64,000 nt of DNA from Cladorrhinum sp. PSN259 (taxonomy: Eukaryota; Ascomycota; Sordariomycetes; Sordariales; Podosporaceae), in assembly GCA_033725935.1 (NCBI GenBank), contig MU867066.1, positions 434,001 through 498,000 on the forward strand, written 5' to 3'. Made by a program: the position numbers and the translations under genes. This document shows, in pieces, positions 12,179 to 22,109 of the stretch. Position 1 is the first letter of the stretch, and every line of letters begins with the position of its first letter. The notes beneath the pieces are model-generated. The model was not told the origin of the DNA, searched no databases, and saw only the letters and a program-made list of their open reading frames with translations.

Positions 12179-13168
12179 AAGCAGGTGTCAAAAAATTGGT
12201 TGTTGGTTATCTGTTTATATCTGTCTGATAGAATGATGGGATATAATGACAAAAGTTGAGCTTCTTTGGTTTCCAACTTTTACAGAATGATGAAACTTAT
12301 GAAAGGAACTTGATGTGGCAGTTATGATTTTAGAACCTAGTTAGAAGTATGATAACTGTATAGATCAGATGGAGCTGATATGAGACGTTACACGTCAAAA
12401 TGAAGGGAATCCTTACCCAAATCCATCCAACTCAGTATTTGACCGTGTAAGTTGACTTCTGGATGTCGACTAATTCTAACGACTACATAAATTTTGAGTT
12501 TAAATCAAAGTCCAGAACCGGTTGTATGAGCCTCAGGCTCATCCATTGCATCCAGCCTCGCCCGGCGGGCCCCAATGCTTTTATAAGATGATAGCATAGG
12601 AGACATTCCGCAGAGGATGATGATTCAAGAGAATTAAATGTCTTGATTGCTCGCCAGGATGAATTCCTCTGACTGTTGAAACCGGCGTTGTCAAGACTCT
12701 CGGGATATTATGAGTTTCAGCATTGCCCGGCATTTCCAGTACAGGTCTGGATTTCCACCGAGGGTGTAGTGAGAGTAGACATGGTGCCTGGGTCAGCTGG
12801 GAAGGTCTTGGATGTTGACGGGAGTAGAGCGGATATGAGTCAAGGGATGGTGGTCGACCGTGGTCCTTCTGCAGAGGTTGCCGTGGATGTTTAGGCAGAC
12901 ACGAACGCTTAGGCCAGAGTCCCACATTATCACAGTAACTGACGAATTAATCTGATGAGCTAGACTAAATTAGCTCTGTTAACCATTTCTGGCAGGCAGT
13001 TAAGCTCAGCTTCAGTTTCTGAGATCCCAAGGCTGAATTTTCAGCTACTTTGTTCATCTAGGGAAGAAGGACGATACAAAAAGGTTCATTTTCATAGACA
13101 CCGTACTGTATGAGTGAGAAAACAGGATAAATAGATTTCGTTTTAGAAAAAAAAAGTGAAAAAAAGAA
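12179..13168. other. Intergenic, no gene supported
   Basis: About 1 kb between the RTA1-like gene and the tRNA-Phe gene. It contains only short ORFs without domain resemblance. Confidence 0.5.
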
Positions 13169-13271
13169 TGCGGTTTGTGTGGATCGAACACACGACCTTC
13201 AGATTACCTTGATCAAGGTTTGAATGAAGTGAAACTTCAGTCTGACGCTCTCCCAACTGAGCTAAACCCGC
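13169..13271 (-). tRNA. tRNA-Phe (GAA) with intron
   Basis: The minus strand reads a complete cloverleaf. The acceptor starts GCGGGTTT and ends AAACCGC plus A73. The D arm is AGCTCAGTTGGGAGAGC, the anticodon stem TCAGA/TCTGA with loop CTGAAGA after splicing, and the T arm GTGTGTTCGATCCACAC. The anticodon GAA decodes Phe. A 30-nt intron sits one base 3' of the anticodon, the standard site for nuclear tRNA introns. T-rich tracts just downstream on the minus strand (13139-13165) can end Pol III transcription. Confidence 0.96.
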
Positions 13272-13606
13272 AGTAGATGATTGATGTCTTACAAGCCAAT
13301 ATTACGACTCAGGAGGGGATCGTTTGGGGGAAGAGAACGATGTCATCCAAACTCGAGGTTCACCTCACTTGTTGTGATACTCATACATGGACCTCATTTT
13401 CAATGCTTCTAATCCAGCCATCTTGCCAAAGTCCAAAAATGAAGAGTTTCCCTTTCTCTGGCCGCAACACATTGTTCCTCCTCCTCACAGTCGAGTCAAC
13501 AGAGATGCACATTATCAGATTCAAAATGAGACAAACGGAGATGTTTTACAACGAGTCGACAGACTAAATTTCCATTTTATGCTAGCAACCATTTTACCCA
13601 ACCCTT

Positions 13607-14683
13607 TTACTCCTTCTCGCAGCTCGCGTTTTCGTCAATCAACGCCTGAAACTTTTTCACCATCCCATCGTACGCCGGATGCTTCGAAAAGTCCTCAAAC
13701 CACAACAAGCTCGCCCCGTTGCCCGGGAAAACATCAGGAACCCAGCTGAAGGGATCGTAAAAATCCCAAACCGTGATGCCGACGCACGCCTCCGTCCTGA
13801 CGCACGCGCCCACAACCTTCTCGTAGCACTCGCTCTGCAACTTCAGTTTCTGCTCGTCGACAGGAGTCTTGATCCTCACGTCCAGCTCGGTGAACGCCAC
13901 CTCTTTCACTAGCTCAGAGTAGCCCTTCATCGTCTCGATCAAATCATCCTCGGTCGGGTGATTGTCGGCGTGCATGTGCGCCTGCATCCCCACGCCGTCG
14001 ATGCGCACCCCGGCATCCTTCAGCATCTTGACCAGCCTCTTGGCTCCCGCAGTCTTGACGCTCGCGGGCCGCTCGATGCCGTAGTCGTTGTAATACAGCT
14101 TCGCGCCCGGGTCGACCTCCGCCGCGATCTTAAACGCCAACTTCAAGTACTCCTCCCCGAGGACGTTGTAGAAGATGCTCTTCCTGTAGGTTCCGTCCTC
14201 GTCCAGCGCCTCGTTGACCACGTCCCACGCGTAGCACCTCCCCTTGTAGTACCCGGCCACGTTGCGAATGTGCCGCTCAATGGCCTCGCGGAGCGTTTCG
14301 GGAGTCCACTGGGTCGTCTCGACCCACGGCGCCAGCTGGCTGTGCCAGACGAGGGCGTGACACCTCAGTATCTTTTGCGTGCGGTTCGCGAGATTGGCGA
14401 CGTAGTCGCCCTCGGTAAAGTTGAACACGCCAGGCTGGGGTTCGGTGAAGAGCCACTTCTGGCCGTTCGTCGGCGTGGTCTGGCCGAACTCGTTGGGATC
14501 CTCGAGGATGGCGTCGTACCGGCCGTAGGACTGCGGGTATGGCGCCCGTTCACGGAACCCCGGGGTGTCTGTTGCCGCGCCAAAGTAGAGGAGGCCTGCC
14601 TTTTGGGCGAGGGCGTGGAGCTGTGCGGCTGTCTGGAGGGGGAAAGCCGCGAGCAGCGGGAGGGTAACAGTGGAGAGGCGCAT
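13607..14683 (-). CDS. GH10 endo-1,4-beta-xylanase, secreted
   Basis: A single-exon gene of 358 aa. It hydrolyses internal beta-1,4 bonds of xylan outside the cell. Residues 1-20 form a signal peptide (cleavage after QTAA). The rest is one GH10 catalytic domain with no carbohydrate-binding module. The acid/base glutamate is in WDVVNEALDEDG (E158) and the nucleophile in FTELDVRI (E266). Other family landmarks are HALVWHSQLAPW (109-120) and ITVWDFYDPFSW near the C-terminus. The length is typical of single-domain fungal GH10 enzymes. It is the downstream neighbour of a GH3 beta-glucosidase on the same strand, 0.8 kb away. Induction by plant polymers is likely from the family, but no regulator site was identified. 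Confidence 0.96.
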   Translation of the reverse strand: MRLSTVTLPLLAAFPLQTAAQLHALAQKAGLLYFGAATDTPGFRERAPYPQSYGRYDAILEDPNEFGQTTPTNGQKWLFTEPQPGVFNFTEGDYVANLANRTQKILRCHALVWHSQLAPWVETTQWTPETLREAIERHIRNVAGYYKGRCYAWDVVNEALDEDGTYRKSIFYNVLGEEYLKLAFKIAAEVDPGAKLYYNDYGIERPASVKTAGAKRLVKMLKDAGVRIDGVGMQAHMHADNHPTEDDLIETMKGYSELVKEVAFTELDVRIKTPVDEQKLKLQSECYEKVVGACVRTEACVGITVWDFYDPFSWVPDVFPGNGASLLWFEDFSKHPAYDGMVKKFQALIDENASCEKE

Positions 14684-15494
14684 TTTGGGTGAGTTTGGTC
14701 ACGCTGGGTGCTGTGATGCCTGGGAAGGGGGGCGGGGGGGCATCTATTGGAAGGGGAGTAGGGCAGAGGTCACGGTGATTTATATGCAGGTTTTTTAATA
14801 TCCATTTTACCCAATACCCAGGTCCACGGGAACGGGGACAAGAAAGTTTGATCAGATTCCATATTAAATTGGGATAGATAGATGAAAGGTCTGCCACGGC
14901 CCGGAGGTGCAGCGCTGATCGTGAAATCCGCTTCAATTCCCCGCTCGCCGCGACGGAGATGTTCCCCCAAATATGGACGTCTCCTCTTCAGCCGAACCAT
15001 TGTATCAGTGTAGGGTGATATCGCCAAGCCTTTGTATGGTATTGAGCCTCTGGAGTTCCGAGATCCGGGTAAACGCGATTCGGCCGGGTATATACGACCC
15101 CGGGGGAAGAATCAATTGGTCTGTAAATGATCGGCATGATCTATGTACAGTACTATTCCCTAATGCAGATCGAAGGGTTAAAGTTGTGAGCTTGCTGCTC
15201 GGTGGGATTGCAGTGAAGAGGCCTTGAAAAGTGACTCTCAATATTTTGTTTTTGAGAAACGAGAAGGTAACGATATCAAAGAGGTATCAAACATAAACAC
15301 TACACTCCCAAAACAGACCAAGATGAAACACAATAAACTCTCAGCCATGATTGAACAAAAGATTAATAAAGAAAGAAAACCTCGTAACACATTCACATCA
15401 AACCATCATCCCAATCCATGTCAGTCCCAACCATGTACATCTCCCATGTAATACCGAAATAAAAACACAAGGAATTCACATGAACCCCCGCCCC
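14684..15494. other. Intergenic between two glycosidase genes
   Basis: Promoter and 5' region of the xylanase plus the 3' region of the GH3 gene. Only short ORFs are seen. Confidence 0.5.
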
Positions 15495-18248
15495 CTAAAG
15501 AACTACACTCCCAACAAGACTCAAATCCCTACTACTCCCCCCAACCTCAATCTTGTATTGCTCGCCCAGAACCAACCTCCACGTCTGCCTCACCACATCC
15601 CAAACGCTCAGGTCTCTCCTCGTCAACTCAAACCTGACAGTCTCGCTCCCGCTAGACGCGTTCAAAAACACCTTTTCGAACCCCCTCAGCTGTCTGACCG
15701 GGGACCCGCCGGCCGGTATCCCCACGTACAACTGCGCGACCTCGGCCCCCGCCACATCTCCCGTGTTTGACACTTCAGCTTCAACCGTGACCAAGACGTC
15801 CCAAAGATCTTCCTGTCCGCCTTGGCCGACGGGACCAATGGGAACTTCATAAAAATTTGCCGAGGATGATTTCTTTATTGACAGACCCGAGTACCCGAAC
15901 GTGGTGTAGCTCAGTCCGAATCCAAATGCGTACCGAGGCGTGATGTTTTGCGCGTCAAAGTGACGGTAGTCGACAAACACGCCTTCGGTAAAGTTGCTCT
16001 GTGGGAATCGTTTAAAGATCCCCTCTGGCTGGCTCGGTCCGAGGAAGGGACCGTAGTCTGTTTCGTTGCGGGCAACCGTGTAGGGCAGCTTTCCAGAGGG
16101 GTTGGACTTCCCGTAGAGGATTGAGACGAGGGCGCGGCCTGATGCTTCACCGGGCAGGTGGGCAAAGATGATTCCAGTGACGTTGGGGTGGTCAGCGAAC
16201 TGGTCAACGAGACGAATGCCTGCGTTGTGTAAGATGACGATGGTGTTGTTGCATCTGTCGGCGACGTGTTTGATCAAGCCGTCGGTGTAATCGTCCCGCA
16301 AGCCGGGACGGTCAGCTCCTTCGGTGGCGTAGGCGTTGCCAAATACCAGACAGGCGTCTGAAACGGGGTTCACATATGGCTCTCCGCTGTGAAAATCCCA
16401 GAAGAGCGCGGTGCCGTCCTCGTAGGCCTGGTGGACGATGGCGTCGAATGGTGAGACCACAAGTGATTGTGAAGTAGCCCCCGAACCGCCACCTGAATAA
16501 AGTGTGCCATTGTATGCGATGGCAGTTTTCCCAGCAGATGAGCCCGACCAGCCAAAGAATCCAGCACCGAATTCCTCATAGTCAAAGGGCCCAGCACCGA
16601 AAAGCCATGGAGAGAATCCTCCGGTAGGGTTGTTGGTGTCTGGGTTCTTTGCCGAGTAGCCAAAGATTGACAGCATTCTTGGGTCTTTCAGGGGTAGGGC
16701 AGATCGGCTGTTCTTTACCAGAACATGACCCTCGACAGCACCGTCAAGTAGTGTTGAGCGGAAGGACGAGTTTCTTGCGTCGACAATTCGGTGGGGTTGC
16801 GTGAGATCCAGGGCCATACCAATACCCGGGGTCGGAAAATCCTTGTCTTGACCCAGTTGATACCATGAAGCAATGGTTCTTATCTTTCGTCAGCTCCGCC
16901 CACACCCATATCTGTGTGTGATACACTCACCTTATCACCATGTCATCTAACCGACTCTCAGGCACGGAGCCATTCTTAACAGCATCCCTCAGATGGGATC
17001 CCCACAGAGCATCACCATTCGGCATTGTCACGTCCATACCAGCCAATGCCGTGGCGACTCCCGCGTGTTGTGCTCCCCAATCACTCACAACCCACCCTTG
17101 GAAACCAAGCTCAGTCTTCAACAGCCCGTTCTGTGTTTTGCTGTTGGCACAGCCATACGAGTTATTCACACGCTGGTACGAGCACATGATATTGCCAGTA
17201 CCAGCATGAACAGCATCCTGAAAGGGCCTTGTTGAACAGAAAAAAGAATTAGCCTCTCCCTGTACCTCATATCTTCTCACATCAAAACTTACCAAAGATA
17301 AAACTCATGCATAGTCCTATCGTCAATATTAGACGAAACACTCTGCACATCCCCGCCGGGGTTCCTGTTCGTCTCCTGCTCATTCGCAACAAAATGCTTC
17401 GTCGAAGTAATAACTCCCACCCCCTGAACAGCTTTGACCGTCTCCTTCACTAACACACCGGCTAAATACGGATCAACAGAAAACCCTTCCCAGTTCCTGC
17501 CTCCCAAGACAACCCTCCCCATGGGTCCCACAACAGGTCCCAGCAAGACATTAACCCCTTTCCTCCTAAACTCCCCTCCCATTCCCTGCCCCCTCCGCCC
17601 CGTCAGCCTTTTATTCCAGCTAGCCCCGACGTGTATCCCGCTGGGCCAACTGCTGACAAAATCCGTTCCCCTCAGTCCGTTCCCCGCATCGCCGAGACAC
17701 ATGCCCGGAAACCCAACCCTCCAAACGGCAGGTAAGAAACCGGGACAGCTGGTGTTCCTGCTTCCAGCCCCGGCCGTCAGACTGACTTTCTCATCCAACG
17801 TCAACTTTGCCACCAATTCTTTAGCCTTCTTATGAGACCCTTCCCACGACGCGATGGTCCCGCTCATTTCCGGGGACGGATATACCGGCTCAGACAGCCC
17901 GTAAAACCGGCCGTCGTCAACGATGATGAGATTCCCATTCTCGTCTTTTAGTGCCTGCCCGGACTTTGATTTGTTTTTCCTCAGAGCGACCAGGCCTGAT
18001 AATCCGCCGCCGATGATGACCAGTATCACCAGGATCAGCAACGCGATGCCCCTTTTTTTGCCGAGGAAGGGAAACCGCCTCGTGATCCTTGATTGTCAGC
18101 TTGGCCTTTTGTCATTGTCTGGACCGATGACCTTGACGTTTGAGTAGTTGTGGTCGTCGCGAGTTTGTTCGTAGCTGCGGGAGGAGCGTCGAGCTGATGA
18201 GCTTGCTACTTTCCCGGCTTTGTGTGAGAGGAGGGTTTCTGATGCCAT
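15495..18248 (-). CDS. GH3 beta-glucosidase, type II membrane-anchored, with an in-frame TGA
   Basis: I infer three exons: 18248-17293, 17227-16931 and 16878-15495. Both introns have good donors (GTAAGT, GTGAGT), and the exons join in phase to 879 codons including the stop. Order: a polar cytoplasmic head (1-50), basic residues, one transmembrane helix (about 67-88), GH3 N domain, GH3 C domain, and a C-terminal FnIII-like domain. The catalytic nucleophile is in GWVVSDW (D368). GH3 enzymes of this layout cleave terminal glucose from cellobiose and related glucans, with the catalytic part outside the membrane. The anomaly is codon 51, a TGA (18098-18096) in the same frame between head and anchor. 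No intron I could find removes it in phase. Options are a sequencing error, a recent CGA-to-TGA nonsense mutation, readthrough (TGA followed by C), or initiation at a downstream Met without the anchor. Confidence 0.85.
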
Positions 18249-19289
18249 TGTTTGAACCCGACCCAGAAGTGGGTATGATATTTGGTGTGTACAGTATGAA
18301 GTGGTCGTAAACTTTTGGTGGTAAACGTATGTATGTTTTGGTGGCGGTCGGGTGACTGCGGTGAGTGGGTTAGGAATTGTTTCAGGTATCGGAAATACTC
18401 CAATAGCCAGCCCACGAAATTCCTCTCTTTGCTTCACTGTATGTAGTTGTGTCAAGGAAGGTACTGTACAATGATTGAAATGGGATGCAATGAGATGAGT
18501 TGTGAGCTCCAGCCAGCCGCAAACTGCCGTTTGTTTACTTTGCCTGTTTTGTTTGAACGACCCACAATTACAGACAAGACAGCAACTCACCCAACTCGAA
18601 CCGGATTCTCAAAATCCTCAAAAAGAATCCGAATAAAATTCGAAAAGAGAAAAAAAAAAAAAGCCGTTAGAATGCTACACAAAAACGAGAAAGTGCCGAG
18701 AGTGTCATCATCACGATAATAGATTTAATACCCAACGGTCAAACAGCAATTCCCGATCCGATGCAGATGCAAGCAAAGCCTTTGTTGTCAGCCGTTGCTG
18801 TGGGGGAAAACGTATGTACAGTACATACCCCTGCAACGTACCCCGTCAAAAAGCCAACAGTGTGTCAGGGATCAGAGAACAACTTCACTGCAGTCTTCCA
18901 GGGGTTCGTTTTCCTGTCGCGCGGGGTATTCCATGCTCTGCTTTTCATGAACCCATCCATCCATCGTTTCTTCCTCCATCTCTCCCCACAAACTCATAAT
19001 AATAACAAACTCACTTTCTCTGCAACGACCTCTCTGCATGACTCTATACTTGCTGCTCACAATATCACTGAAACGCTACATTGTAAACCCAAACGATGAA
19101 AATCCTTCTAAAATGCTATCTAGTCATAATTTCGAGACGAAACACAGATATTTAAAAAAAAATAAAAAAAAAATTAAAAAAATTTCCACAAGCATCAAAC
19201 CGAGAAACACAAGTTACCGTCAAATATATATCGGGCTATTAATCCCCCTGGATATCTATATAACTATATATGTACGACCGTGTTTACAA
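18249..19289. other. Upstream region of the GH3 gene, no gene supported
   Basis: About 1 kb with short ORFs only. It contains an A-rich tract at 18644-18662 and an AT-rich stretch at 19140-19260. Confidence 0.45.
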
Positions 19290-19373
19290 ACGCTACATAG
19301 GTTCTGGTATGACGGAAAGAACCTCAACAACGCTAAATAAAGAAAGATGCCAACCAAAACCACATCCTGCTGT

Positions 19374-19425
<52 letters not shown>

Positions 19426-19554
19426 CGNNNNNNNNNNTTTTTTAAAAACCCAAATTTTTTTTTGTTTTTGGTTAATAAAAACAAAAACCCAAAAAAAAAA
19501 AAAATGCCAACCAAAACCCCAACCCGCCTTGCCCCCCCCCCCCCCCCCCCCCCC
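19290..19554. repeat. Assembly gap with poly-G, 10 N, and a homopolymer-degraded duplicate
   Basis: Genomic sequence up to 19373 runs into a poly-G tract (19374-19425), then 10 N (19428-19437). The next segment (19438-19531) is an error-rich second copy of about 19290-19373. The shared word ATGCCAACCAAAACC appears in both, while flanking words have collapsed into runs of A, T and C. A poly-C run (19532-19554) follows. This is best read as low-quality read sequence bridging a gap, so the ORFs of poly-Gly, poly-Pro and X across it are not genes. Confidence 0.8.
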
Positions 19555-19740
19555 TCCTCCTCCACCCCAACAGAGGAGAGAGCGAGATTTAATCTCACCT
19601 CCTCCGTAAATCGAAAATAGTTTCCCGTTTTTAAGAAAAAAAAATTGCAAAACCAAACAAGATTTTTCTTGCAAAATAATCTTTTTTGTTCCGTTGTTCT
19701 CGCTCAACCGTTTACCTGAATTGGAAATAAAGGGCGAATT

Positions 19741-19798
19741 AGTAGTAGTAGTAGAAGAAGAAGAAGAAGAAGAAGAAGAAGAAGAAAGAAAGTAAGAA
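19741..19798. repeat. (AGT)n/(AGA)n trinucleotide microsatellite
   Basis: Five AGT units are followed by about ten AGA units, near the 3' end of the coiled-coil gene on the minus strand. Confidence 0.9.
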
Positions 19799-20165
19799 GC
19801 TGTGATACGTTTCTTCCTCCACCCCTTAGGCAAAGTAATGGGTTTCAACAACTACAAACTGGCTCGTGTGAATGCATTCCGGAGAATGCAAGTACCTACG
19901 CAGAAACAAGCACGTGGCAGCCATATGGGATGGATGGTACAGGAAACTTTAACAACAACACCATCCAGGTCTTACATACTCATGTTCCGTTTTGTATCTC
20001 AGTTCCACAAACAACACGAATGGACGGTGTGTGTGTGTGTCTCCCAAGTGCACAACAAAATCACAATGAAGCAACGTATCACAATTCGGGCAGAAAATCC
20101 AAGTATTCCGAAAGAAAATATACGAAAATTCCATAGTGGCTTCACTCCTATTGCGTACATGTACT

Positions 20166-21525
20166 CTATGTACTCGGGGACGCTTGACTCCCAGCGCCCA
20201 ACGACATCTTTGACTTCTCATTACTCGCCCTCTGACCACCATCACCGGCCGCGCTCATCATTGCCTGCGCCATGTCTCTGAACAGTTCCATTTTGATTTC
20301 TGCCATCAGTTCCTGCTTGATTTCCTCCTTCAATTCCCTCTTAACCTCATCTCGCATCTCTTCCATCAAATCCTCACGTATATCGTTCCAGAGTTTTTCC
20401 TGCGTCTCCTCCGTCTTTTCCGCTACCAACTGCTCTGTGCCCTCCATGACTTTCTCTTCAAGCTCGATGTGCACACCCGTAAGTTGGTCATCGATTCTAT
20501 CGTCGACATGGCCAATGATGTGCTCCATCTCCTCAGTGTTGTACCGGCAAGGTGAGCGAGCTGCAGACTCTTGCACCATCTTCTCGAGCCGTTCCAGACG
20601 AATCTCGAGTTCAGCATTGCGCTTGCAAACCCGACTAAAGGCAAGCAGGATACGCTTGTCCGTCGTCGACGGAGACAAGAGTTCGCTTGAGCGTCGCCGT
20701 TTCCGGTCTGATGGCGTAAAGAGTTGTACTGGGCTCTGGAGACGACCCTTTTCGACATATGGCGGCGGCGATTCTTCCACCGTCTCTCTGATCGAAGTGT
20801 TGTTGCTGGGACTTGGACTGGGTGCCGTAGCAATATCGCCCAGGTTAACCACCTGGCCCCCTGTACCGTGATACAATCTCCGAATATCCGCCCGTCTCTC
20901 GTCCGTCTTTAGATCGTTAAATAAGAAGACTGAGGGGAGCAACGAGAGCTGATCCCGAGTCTCTTGCACAAGCTGAAGGATGTCGAGGTAGAGAGTTAAA
21001 CGTTGGGCGGAAGCGAGGGCCTTCATCGTATCCAGCAGACCTTCGGATCGGGCCTTTGGCACCAGAGGTCGATCTTTTGGAACTATGAAACTAGGCGTTT
21101 GCGTCATGTTGAAGCGCAGGCTGATATAGTTGTTCGAAGATACTTGTTGCATCGCCGGTATGGAGGGACCGGTGCTGCTCTCATACTCGACTGACTGGAC
21201 GTTTTCTGGATGGATAAACAGATAGAGATTGAGTTTGTTGGGCTTGCGGCCCTTGAGAAATACGCAGCCGTGAAGTGCAAAGATGGCTTGGCCTTCCGAA
21301 GCATCGACGTGCAAATCCACACGGAAATCGAGAGTGCGTTGCATCTGTCGGTCTGAATCCTCCCACACTACCACACATGTCCGATCGGTCAGGTCTACCT
21401 TGCAATGTCTTTCATCGTCGCTCGAGTCGTACACGGCAAGAGGATCGAAGTCGTTGCGATCGTCAAGCCTATCGGTCAGGTTGTCATCAATCTCGTCACC
21501 GTCGAAATCACCTACCTCCCTCGAG
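20166..21525 (-). CDS. Conserved-looking coiled-coil protein of unknown function
   Basis: The open frame runs from the stop at 20166 to at least 21434 (a GTG, not a likely start). It continues without a stop to 21545 through an acidic stretch, with possible 3' splice sites at 21526 (TTGTAG) and 21512 (GGTAG). No in-frame ATG lies in that part, so the first exon is probably upstream and unresolved. One phase-consistent option is an ATG at 21676 with a donor after 18 codons. Visible parts are an acidic N-terminus, a globular middle with hydrophobic strands (ending near SVFLFNDLK), a Ser/Pro segment with PPPYVEKG and a basic KRRR patch that could be a nuclear signal, then a long, highly charged helix (Glu/Lys heptads) near the C-terminus. 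I do not recognise a named family. The two codon-rich, compositionally distinct halves support real coding. Confidence 0.65.
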
Positions 21526-21610
21526 CTACAAGCCCGGAAGCACGGTTAGACACCAGGATGCAGTAACAGTATCACAAATATGAATAGAAGATAGAGAAAA
21601 AAGAAAGAGG

Positions 21611-22109
21611 ACCGCCGCTTCTACGTGACAATGCTGTCGGTAGGTATCGCACAAACGGAAGCAGGACAGAGAGCGCCATGGTCAGCTATCTCTCATTACC
21701 GTCCCGCGGCCTACCAAGAATCCCCAGTCCTTTCAACAGGCGCACCTGAGGAGTAGGAGTTGGTAAACTTTTATGGCTTTGGCTTGTGCGATGCGTACGT
21801 CAAGTCTATCGCCAGGGAATAACGGACCGCCGTGTATTCGTAGACACACGACTCGGTACGATGGAAAATGAAAGGAAAGTTGGTGATGATGATACCGCCG
21901 CTCTTGCGTGACGATGCAGCTGTCGGTGAGAATCACACAAACGGAAGCAGGACAGAGAGCGCCATGGTCAGCTATCTCTCGACTCCCGCGGCCTACCAAG
22001 AAGCCCCAGTCCTTTCAACAGGCGCACCTGAGGAGTAGGAGTTGGCAGTTTTTATGGCTCTTGATTTGTGTGATGCGCACTTGAAGCGCGTCGGCAGGGA
22101 GAAACGGAA
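21611..22109. repeat. Tandem duplication, period about 282 bp
   Basis: Copy 1 (21611-21826) and copy 2 (21893-22109) share long identical words such as AAACGGAAGCAGGACAGAGA and CTTTCAACAGGCGCACCTGA, with scattered substitutions and small indels. The repeat lies just upstream of the coiled-coil gene, in its likely promoter or first-exon region. Confidence 0.88.

Noticed and set aside
13958..14692. 244-codon ORF on the plus strand
   Set aside because: Antisense to the GH10 xylanase, which has clear catalytic motifs.
13607..18248. Xylanase plus beta-glucosidase as a dedicated biosynthetic or catabolic gene cluster
   Set aside because: Only two adjacent enzymes, no transporter or regulator next to them; adjacency alone is weak.
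19270..19851. ORFs with poly-Gly, poly-Pro and undefined residues
   Set aside because: They run through poly-G/C and the 10-N gap; artefacts.
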